Shown one piece after another: positions 8,159-13,355 of a DNA stretch of 13,355 nt. The number at the start of each line of letters is the position of its first letter. Within the stretch, counting starts at the first letter, position 1. A program made the position numbers and the translations under genes. Source of the stretch: Treponemataceae bacterium (GTDB lineage Bacteria > Spirochaetota > Spirochaetia > Treponematales > Treponemataceae); contig JAILRX010000173.1 of assembly GCA_024697985.1 (NCBI GenBank), positions 1 through 13,355 of the forward strand, written 5' to 3'. The notes beneath the pieces are model-generated. The model saw nothing but the letters and a program-made list of their open reading frames with translations. It was not told the origin of the DNA and did no database searches.

Positions 8159-8203
8159 TTGAAAATAAGTGCTATCATATTGTAAAATATGACTATGTTT
8201 CAA
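8159..8203. promoter_or_regulatory. Interleaved divergent promoter pair between two lipoprotein genes
   Basis: Rightward: TTGAAA (8159-8164), 18 bases, TAAAAT (8183-8188). Leftward: TTGAAA (complement of 8198-8203), 18 bases, TATGAT (complement of 8174-8179). The two -10 boxes lie within the 32-base intergenic spacer, and each -35 box overlaps or abuts the opposite gene's start. Both -35 boxes have the same sequence and spacing. If used, the rightward transcript would start around 8195 and the leftward one around 8167, so leaders would be almost absent. Consensus match only, in an A/T-rich stretch. Confidence 0.4.
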
Positions 8204-9241
8204 ACTAATAAATTATCACATTTTGTTTTTTCTGTATATATTGCTTTTTCAGTAATTTTTTTAACTTCGTGCGCCGAACAGCCGGAAACGACCTTACGAC
8301 GGGAAAAACTCTTAAAAATTCTTGAAACAGAAAACACAAAAGATGAATCTTCATTTTCTATAATCAAGCAGATTGCCGAAAGTTACAAACTTGAAAACAA
8401 TGATGATGAACTGATTCTCTTCCTCACCGACTTTGTTGAAAAAAATCCATCAAATCCATATAACGCATACTGGCTGCTTTTGATAGCCGACACCTACATG
8501 CAGAACAACGCAGACTCAATCGCCGAGTATTATTTTGACCGAATCATCCAAAATTACGACGATCTGACGATTCAAGGAAAATCAATCCACATATACTGTC
8601 TTCAGAATCTGATTCAGATTTCAAAGAACTCGGACAGCCGAATCCTTTACTTCAACCAGTTGATTTCAAGGTTTCCGGACCAGACAAACATCACTGAGCT
8701 TTACATGCGACTCGCGCTGGAATACGAAAAAGTCGGTGAATGGGAGCAGGCTCTTAAAACCTATTCTCTCTTTCTTGAGCGTCCTGATGCTTCGACAATT
8801 CAGATTGCAGGAATTTCGGACGCCTACTCAAGAGCCAGAAAACTCATCGACTTCAACAACTCTCCAAAAGACTGGACCTTTGAAAGTCTTGAAGCCCTCG
8901 AATCAGCGATCAAAAATGCAATTGCAAGATACAGCTATACCCAGCTTGATAAATATCGTTCCAAAGTTAACTTTTTCGCAATGTCGTGGAAGCAGGAAGA
9001 GCTTGATACGAACAGCCAGGAAAAATTTTCCATGCATGACTACATGAGGGGAAACAAAATCCGATTCAGTCAGGAACTGGACGAATCATCAAACTCAACG
9101 GAAGCTTATTTGAGGACAACCGGATGGAGTTTGTACATCAATGTATGGTATCTTTATTTTAGAAAAGTAAACTTCCCGCTTGATCCGGAAATTCACGGAC
9201 AATGGGAATGGGCAGGAATATATTTTGGCGAAAAACTCTAG
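8189..9241 (+). CDS. TPR-like lipoprotein upstream of transglycosylase
   Basis: A 350-residue probable lipoprotein. Seen: a hydrophobic signal ending in a canonical lipobox LTSC, with Cys28 from the ATG at 8189 (Cys26 if the ATG at 8195 is used). Helical repeat segments of TPR type follow (about residues 80-210, for example WEQALKTYSLFLERP), recalling BamD/YbgF-like solenoids. The last ~100 residues, ending in a Trp/Tyr-rich segment, match no family I recognise. Neither possible ATG has a Shine-Dalgarno site; the candidate promoter -10 at 8183-8188 would place the transcript start at about the second ATG, which could make the message leaderless. The end overlaps the start of the transglycosylase gene by 17 bases, so the two are probably co-translated and work in the same envelope process. 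Function is otherwise unknown. Confidence 0.82.
   Translation: MTMFQTNKLSHFVFSVYIAFSVIFLTSCAEQPETTLRREKLLKILETENTKDESSFSIIKQIAESYKLENNDDELILFLTDFVEKNPSNPYNAYWLLLIADTYMQNNADSIAEYYFDRIIQNYDDLTIQGKSIHIYCLQNLIQISKNSDSRILYFNQLISRFPDQTNITELYMRLALEYEKVGEWEQALKTYSLFLERPDASTIQIAGISDAYSRARKLIDFNNSPKDWTFESLEALESAIKNAIARYSYTQLDKYRSKVNFFAMSWKQEELDTNSQEKFSMHDYMRGNKIRFSQELDESSNSTEAYLRTTGWSLYINVWYLYFRKVNFPLDPEIHGQWEWAGIYFGEKL
9214..9227 (+). promoter_or_regulatory. Ribosome site and TTG start of the transglycosylase
   Basis: AGGA at 9214-9217 lies seven bases before a TTG codon at 9225-9227. Starting there gives a clean signal peptide with a basic beginning (MAKNSSKIR) and a hydrophobic core. The longer reading from the TTG at 9180 would add 15 polar residues in front of the signal and has no comparable ribosome site. 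No ATG occurs between these points in this frame, so a TTG start is likely. Confidence 0.65.
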
Positions 9242-10892
9242 TAAAATCAGACTCATTTTATTAATTTCAGCACTGTTTCTTTCGATAAATTTTTCACTCT
9301 ACAGTGCGGATGAAATGGAAGAAATAGAAATTGATGCTAATGCCGTAAGCACACAAGACGCAACGAACGCCGGCGAAGCCGCAATGGTCGCCGAAGTTGC
9401 CGGCGAGAACAAGTCAGACGAAAACAACGCGACATCGGCTGAAGAAAGCGCTAATGCCGACGACGCCAATACCACAGGCGAGTCGAGTGCGCCGACAACA
9501 GAGGCCGAAGCATCCGAAGCAGCTGTCAATGCCGACGACACGACACCGACTGCCGGCAGCAACAGACCAAATCACGTAAAGAAGACTCAAACTCACAAAA
9601 CGTCTCAGGCAAGGAAACCGACTTCTCACAACAAGGCCCGAAAAACTGCAGAAGAAGATGATGTACCAGAAGAGCAGGAAACACCTGCAGAAGAAATCGC
9701 AGAAGAGAATCCAGAGCCTGTATTCCACGAACTTGACATCCAGTTTGCAGAAAATGCTGCAGAACAGGCACTTACAAAAAAATTCCTCGAGCAATATTCG
9801 GCCGAATCAAGTAAAAAATATCTTACGGCCATAATGAACAATTCGTATCCGTACAGAGCATACATCCAGAAAGCATTAAAAGAAGCAGACATGCCACTTT
9901 GTCTCCAGTACCTGCCGGTAATCGAATCAGGCTACAGAATCACAGCCCTTTCAAAATCCGGAGCGCACGGAATCTGGCAGTTCATGATGAACAGCATTTC
10001 ACCTTACGGAATGCGCGTAAACATGTGGATGGACGAAAGAATGGACCCTTGGACCAGCACCGATGCAGCCTTGAAAAAACTCAAGGAAAACTACGACGCA
10101 CTCGGTTCCTGGGAACTGGCACTTGCCGCCTACAACTGCGGACTCGGAGCCATGAGAAAAGCCGTTAAAAACGGAGGTTCGAATGATTTTTGGGAACTCT
10201 GTCAAAAAGGTTACATCAGACCTGAAACAAAAAACTATATTCCTAAATTCATTGCTGTCTCGACGGTTCTTTCAAACAAGGAAATATACGGCTTTGATTA
10301 CGAGGAACCGGATCCTGAAACTGACAGAAGCGTTCATTTTGAGACTATCAGCGTAAACAGAAACATTGATCTAAAAGTCCTTTCAGAAAAGAGCGGTATT
10401 CCAGTTGAAGACCTGCGGTTCTACAATCCATGTCTGACCTACGGAATTACACCTCCATCAATGAGCTACAACCTCCGGCTGCCGGAAGGAACAAAAGGAC
10501 AGGTCGAAGAACTTTTGAAAAACTCCATCCCTCTCATCAAATATCACATTTACACAGTAAAATCCGGTGATTCACTTTATGCACTGGCCCGACACTACGG
10601 AATTGCAGAAGCTGAAATCCAGAGGGTAAACAATCTTCACGGGACGACAATCAAAATCGGACAGAGACTGATGATTCCAGCCGTAAAGGATGTTGCAGAA
10701 TTTTCAAGAAAGCAGAATACAGAAAAAATCGATTTTTCAGGCATTTATGTCGTAAACGACAACGATACGCTGTGGAGTCTTGCCCTTAAATTCAACGTGC
10801 CTCTCGAAGTCCTCGCGGGCGAAAATAATATGGAAATAACTGATGTTTTACGTATAGGAAGTACCATAAAAGTGCCGATAATAAAACAATAG
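9225..10892 (+). CDS. Secreted lytic transglycosylase with two LysM repeats (MltD-like)
   Basis: A 555-residue peptidoglycan-cleaving enzyme of the SLT/MltD type, which cuts the MurNAc-GlcNAc bond to leave 1,6-anhydroMurNAc. Seen in order, numbered from TTG 9225: signal peptide 1-28 (LYSA then DEM; no lipobox Cys, unlike E. coli MltD); a low-complexity Ala/Glu/Asp/Thr linker of about 130 residues; the transglycosylase domain (about 215-345) with catalytic Glu234 in PVIESGY, GAHGIWQFM (246-254), DERMDPWTST and AAYNCGLG (301-308); then LysM repeats at about 440-485 and 507-552. The LysM units should anchor it to peptidoglycan. The gene overlaps the upstream lipoprotein gene by 17 bases and precedes the OmpA-domain gene by 12 bases, forming a probable three-gene operon. 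The linker DNA is unusually G/C- and CpG-rich. Family identity is firm; the start is somewhat less so. Confidence 0.9.
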   Translation: MAKNSSKIRLILLISALFLSINFSLYSADEMEEIEIDANAVSTQDATNAGEAAMVAEVAGENKSDENNATSAEESANADDANTTGESSAPTTEAEASEAAVNADDTTPTAGSNRPNHVKKTQTHKTSQARKPTSHNKARKTAEEDDVPEEQETPAEEIAEENPEPVFHELDIQFAENAAEQALTKKFLEQYSAESSKKYLTAIMNNSYPYRAYIQKALKEADMPLCLQYLPVIESGYRITALSKSGAHGIWQFMMNSISPYGMRVNMWMDERMDPWTSTDAALKKLKENYDALGSWELALAAYNCGLGAMRKAVKNGGSNDFWELCQKGYIRPETKNYIPKFIAVSTVLSNKEIYGFDYEEPDPETDRSVHFETISVNRNIDLKVLSEKSGIPVEDLRFYNPCLTYGITPPSMSYNLRLPEGTKGQVEELLKNSIPLIKYHIYTVKSGDSLYALARHYGIAEAEIQRVNNLHGTTIKIGQRLMIPAVKDVAEFSRKQNTEKIDFSGIYVVNDNDTLWSLALKFNVPLEVLAGENNMEITDVLRIGSTIKVPIIKQ

Positions 10893-10904
10893 AGGTCTAT
10901 TTTT

Positions 10905-12245
10905 ATGAATAAGTTTTTATATTCCGCATTTTCACTCTGTTTGATTCCATTTTTGGCATCAACCTTATTTGCCCAGGACACCAGTTCTCAAAGCAACGTT
11001 GACTGGACAAGCAATACTTTTTCTTCAACCATCGAGTTGGATATCAACAAAAGCGGAATTGAAATTCCATCAGGCCGAAGCGCCGCAAAACAAATCATCA
11101 CGACAAAGATTCCGGAACTTTTGAAAGACCCGGTTCTGGCGCTCACTGTCGACTCATCAAAACACCTCGGCGACGTTGTGCTTCAGGAAACGATTTCATT
11201 GGACCAGATTACAAACCTCGTAGAAGACAGCAACAAGACATCTCCTCATTATGCAAACAACAGCGACAGCATGGTCGTAAATCACGAAATGGACATGAAC
11301 AGTCTTTCTGCAATGCTCGTCCGACATAAAATCGCCTACACGCCAAAACAGACTATCAAAAAAATTTCAAGCCGACCTTACACAGGAATCATCATTGATG
11401 CACGCGGAGTTCTTCCTGTTCAGGGTGAATTTGTTTCTGAAAAAGGAAAACCTTGCTTTTTCCCAAGAATCTGGAACGAATCGATGGATTTGATCTACGA
11501 AAAAAACATGGAAGACAGTGAAACCGCTAAAAGCATCGGTGTCGTAAGCTACCACTACTCTTCTGATGAAAAACTTTATTCACAGAGAATCGGAAATGAT
11601 CCTCTTCGAATTACGGCAAAAAAGATTTTCGGCATCAACAGGACAGACCCGGTCATTTCGACAAAAGACGCTCTCAAAATCCTTTCAGTACCGGAAAACA
11701 AGGAACTTTTGAAACAGGGAAAAGTCGTCATCCTTTTGGATAAGGAAGAACTTGTTTACCGTGCCACAGCTCCTGAAAAGAATGAGGCTTATTATGTCGT
11801 ATACCGAGACACACAGGAATTCTTTTATGAAAGAAAAATCCCTGATGTTGATGTAAAGGATACCTACAAAGGAATAAAAATTTCGGTCCACAACCTGAAA
11901 TTCGTGGCAGATTCAAACGAATTTTTACCGGAAGAAAAGACCCGTCTTGATGCGCTTTACGAAGAACTTGCCGACAAGACAGCAAGCGGAGAATTTTCAA
12001 TTTTGGTTGAAGGACATACGGCTTCTGTCGGAAAACCAAATGGAGAAATGAACCTTTCAATTGAAAGAGCAAAAACCCTCATCAACGAAATGACTTCACG
12101 AGGGCTTTCTTCTTCAATTTTCAGTTATAAAGGATATGGTGGAACGATTCCGTACGGTGACAACAACACCGAGGAAGGAAGAGCTCAGAACCGACGGGTT
12201 GAAATCATCCTGATTCCGAAAGCTACTTACATACAGCGCCGCTAG
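10905..12245 (+). CDS. Secreted OmpA-domain protein, resembles Treponema Tp0624
   Basis: A 446-residue exported protein. Seen: signal peptide 1-23 (LFA then QDT); an N-terminal region (about 30-110); a middle region with TGIIIDARGV, RIWNESMDLIYEKN and NDPLRITAKKI, a pattern I associate with LPP20/Tp0624-type envelope proteins; and a C-terminal OmpA-like domain (about 330-440) with GHTASVG (370-376), NLSIERAKTL and GRAQNRRVEI. The usual peptidoglycan-binding Asp of GHTD is replaced by Ala373, while the Arg of LSIERA remains. There is no N-terminal beta barrel, so it is probably periplasmic rather than a porin. An AGAGG ribosome site that includes the upstream stop codon sits nine bases before the ATG. 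It is the last gene of the lipoprotein-transglycosylase-OmpA unit. The resemblance to Tp0624 (a three-domain protein of known structure) is from memory and not aligned here. Confidence 0.85.
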   Translation: MNKFLYSAFSLCLIPFLASTLFAQDTSSQSNVDWTSNTFSSTIELDINKSGIEIPSGRSAAKQIITTKIPELLKDPVLALTVDSSKHLGDVVLQETISLDQITNLVEDSNKTSPHYANNSDSMVVNHEMDMNSLSAMLVRHKIAYTPKQTIKKISSRPYTGIIIDARGVLPVQGEFVSEKGKPCFFPRIWNESMDLIYEKNMEDSETAKSIGVVSYHYSSDEKLYSQRIGNDPLRITAKKIFGINRTDPVISTKDALKILSVPENKELLKQGKVVILLDKEELVYRATAPEKNEAYYVVYRDTQEFFYERKIPDVDVKDTYKGIKISVHNLKFVADSNEFLPEEKTRLDALYEELADKTASGEFSILVEGHTASVGKPNGEMNLSIERAKTLINEMTSRGLSSSIFSYKGYGGTIPYGDNNTEEGRAQNRRVEIILIPKATYIQRR

Positions 12246-12257
12246 GTCGACAAAGGG

Positions 12258-12899
12258 CTAGACGTTTTCAGCAAGCCACTTTACGCCTTCGATTATAGCC
12301 TCGTGTTCATTCGGTGCAATACGTGCATACAATGAATCCGGGGTATCATCAGGCATCACAGGAACTCTTTTCTGTATAAGGATTTTTCCAGTATCGCAGC
12401 CGTCATCTACAAGATGAATGGTACAGCCGCTTTCTTTTTCACCGGCAGCCAAAACTGCCTCGTGAACGTTATGTCCCCACATTCCAACTCCGCCGAATTT
12501 AGGAAGTAGAGCCGGATGAAGATTGATGATTTTATTCTTGTATTCAGAAACGATTTTTCCGGTCAAAACTGAAAGATATCCTGCAAGAACGATTGCATCA
12601 GCATCATAGGACTTACAGAGTTCAAGAATCCTATCACTTGTAGCAATTCGTTTCTGTTCCATTGTAGCCTGACGGGCAGCAGTTTCGCCCATCACGCTGA
12701 AAGGACTTGCAATTTCTGTCGGGATATTCGCATTGTGCGCACGCTCGAGGGCGTAAGCATTTTTTGTCGAAGAAATTACGCAGACGATGTGGTAAGGGCA
12801 ACCCTCGGACTGTGCGTTTTCGGCAATTTCGTTGTCGATCAAAGCCTGAAGGTTAGTTCCGCCACCACTGACTAAAACTGCTATATTCAGTTTTTTCAT
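12258..12899 (-). CDS. purN: Phosphoribosylglycinamide formyltransferase PurN
   Basis: This is the folate-dependent enzyme that converts GAR to formyl-GAR in purine synthesis, in the cytoplasm. The length of 213 residues is normal. Seen: N-terminal VLVSGGGTNLQALI (8-21, phosphate-binding), the catalytic pair Asn126 and His128 in INLHPALLP, and Asp169 in HLVDDGCDTGKIL, matching the N-H-D triad of E. coli PurN (106, 108, 144). The segment KFGGVGMWGHNVHEAVLAAG (134-153) is the longer loop type that I associate with Bacteroidetes-like PurN rather than the E. coli form. The ATG at 12899 has AAAGGA nine bases upstream on the minus strand. purM lies 182 bases upstream in the same direction, with a palindromic element between. 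The gene converges on the OmpA-domain gene with a 12-base gap and no visible terminator. Confidence 0.96.
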   Translation of the reverse strand: MKKLNIAVLVSGGGTNLQALIDNEIAENAQSEGCPYHIVCVISSTKNAYALERAHNANIPTEIASPFSVMGETAARQATMEQKRIATSDRILELCKSYDADAIVLAGYLSVLTGKIVSEYKNKIINLHPALLPKFGGVGMWGHNVHEAVLAAGEKESGCTIHLVDDGCDTGKILIQKRVPVMPDDTPDSLYARIAPNEHEAIIEGVKWLAENV

Positions 12900-12980
12900 G
12901 TAATAAAAATCCTTTTATTAACAAAGATACCAAAGATAAAATAACACTATCTTTTAATCTCAAAAAAAATTCCGCAATAA

Positions 12981-13076
12981 GGGGTTCTTAGGGGTGCCCC
13001 CTAAGCAGTGCCGGGAAAAGTTGGGTCTTAGGGAAGAAAAACCCTCGCTTCTGAGTAGGGGGTTGTTCTTCCCTAA
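12981..13076. repeat. G/C-rich double-palindrome element between purM and purN
   Basis: Two hairpins lie in tandem. The first is a perfect 8-base stem, CTTAGGGG (12987-12994) with CCCCTAAG (12998-13005), around a 3-base loop. The second is longer: TTAGGGAAGAA (13028-13038) with TTCTTCCCTAA (13066-13076), one mismatch, then AACCC (13040-13044) with GGGTT (13060-13064). Both share the TTAGGG/CCCTAA ends. The stretch is clearly richer in G runs than the A/T-rich bases on either side (12900-12975 and 13077-13090). Its form resembles dispersed REP/MITE-like intergenic repeats. The second hairpin ends five bases after the purM stop on that mRNA. Neither hairpin is followed immediately by a T run, so they are not standard terminators. 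Whether copies exist elsewhere in the genome cannot be seen here. Confidence 0.6.
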
Positions 13077-13081
13077 AAAAA

Positions 13082-13355
13082 TTATTCAAACAGAACTGAA
13101 TCTGCCTGACCGTTTACCGCACCTGAAGCACGTGCAACTCGTCCGATTTTATAAGCTTTCATGTCAGAGCATGAACCGATCTTGTCATTTTTAGCAAAAT
13201 CAGCAAGTTCTGCGATGATTTTATCAGCATCAGAAGCTTTTACGGCCATGATGAATCCAATTCCCATGTTGAAAGTATTGAACATTCTGCTTGGATCTGC
13301 GCCACGTCGTTCAAGTTCAGCAAAAACAGGAGGAATATCCCAGCTTCCTTTCTTG
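13082..13355 (-). CDS. purM: Phosphoribosylformylglycinamidine cyclo-ligase PurM, C-terminal part
   Basis: This is the end of AIR synthetase, which uses ATP to close the imidazole ring of formylglycinamidine ribotide in purine synthesis. About 91 residues are visible; the gene begins to the right of the window. Seen: KKGSWDIPPVFAELERRG, followed by RMFNTFNMGIGFIMAV, the hallmark PurM segment (usual MxRTFNMGIGM), and an ending of KIGRVARASGAVN (family-typical IGxV). The internal Met at 13285 belongs to RMFN and is not a start. The stop TAA at 13082-13084 is followed on the mRNA by a T run and then the hairpin element before purN. A purM-purN order is common in bacteria. Identity is firm despite truncation. 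Confidence 0.93.
   Translation of the reverse strand, partial: KKGSWDIPPVFAELERRGADPSRMFNTFNMGIGFIMAVKASDADKIIAELADFAKNDKIGSCSDMKAYKIGRVARASGAVNGQADSVLFE

Noticed and set aside
9414..9794. Leftward 126-codon frame with many Cys and Phe, antisense to the transglycosylase linker
   Set aside because: It is a shadow of the low-complexity Ala/Glu-rich linker; its composition is just the complement of that repeat-like coding sequence.
12241..12262. Repeated CTAG words at the ompA-like/purN junction as a terminator stem
   Set aside because: The paired bases are too few, the words overlap both stop codons, and there is no T run.
12958..12970. T run (minus strand) plus TTGAGA as terminator or purN promoter
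   Set aside because: The T run is about 17 bases past the nearest hairpin, and no good -10 lies at the proper spacing from TTGAGA, so neither call is supported.
13028..13076. Long hairpin after purM as an intrinsic terminator
   Set aside because: On the purM strand the T run lies before the hairpin, not after it, and on the other strand the hairpin is followed by As. It fits a repeat or stabilising structure better.
12900..13081. Purine riboswitch or other regulatory RNA upstream of purN
   Set aside because: I see no conserved purine or PreQ1 riboswitch core; only the two simple palindromes are evident.
12994..13194. Rightward open frame of 66 codons starting in the palindromic element
   Set aside because: It runs out of the hairpin region into the antisense of purM, has no ribosome site and no recognisable protein; purM on the other strand is certain.

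Overview
This window looks like ordinary chromosomal DNA from a spirochaete, most likely a gut- or rumen-type Treponema. Grounds: moderate-to-low G+C (about 40% by eye), a yajC-secD-secF order with an enlarged SecF periplasmic region and a long charged YajC tail, two probable TPR-type lipoproteins, and a LysM/lytic transglycosylase gene next to an OmpA-domain protein that recalls Treponema pallidum Tp0624. The genus is inferred from gene content only; there is no rRNA or tRNA gene here to confirm it.

Layout. Bases 1-1972 (+) carry the 3' part of sbcC (DNA repair nuclease ATPase subunit). Converging on it with a 1-base gap is a TtcA-family tRNA thiolase (1974-2681, -). Next comes the preprotein translocase accessory operon, read right to left: yajC (5767-6330), secD (3992-5731) and secF (2772-3992). 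secD and secF overlap by one base, and the operon closes with a clear intrinsic terminator (2716-2750). Upstream of yajC, in the same direction, is a large TPR lipoprotein gene (6414-8156). A 32-base divergent spacer separates it from a rightward envelope operon: TPR-like lipoprotein (8189-9241), secreted MltD-like transglycosylase with two LysM repeats (9225-10892, TTG start inside the previous gene) and a secreted OmpA-domain protein (10905-12245). Converging on that operon is purN (12258-12899, -), preceded on its strand by the 3' end of purM (13082-13355). A G/C-rich palindromic element lies between the two pur genes.

How the genes fit together. Most of the window concerns building the cell envelope. 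SecDF-YajC helps drive protein export. The lipoproteins, transglycosylase and OmpA-like protein are export clients and probably act on or around peptidoglycan in the periplasm. The flanking genes are housekeeping: recombination/repair, tRNA thiolation and purine synthesis (PurM makes AIR and PurN formylates GAR).

I found no CRISPR array, prophage, transposase, toxin-antitoxin pair, RNA gene or clear novel system. The points most worth a second look are: an Asn at the SecF position that is normally the proton-relay Asp; an OmpA domain lacking the usual peptidoglycan-binding Asp; the palindromic element between purM and purN; and interleaved divergent promoters that leave both lipoprotein genes with almost no leader. 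No gene-free stretch exceeds 300 bases; the longest is 12900-13081.
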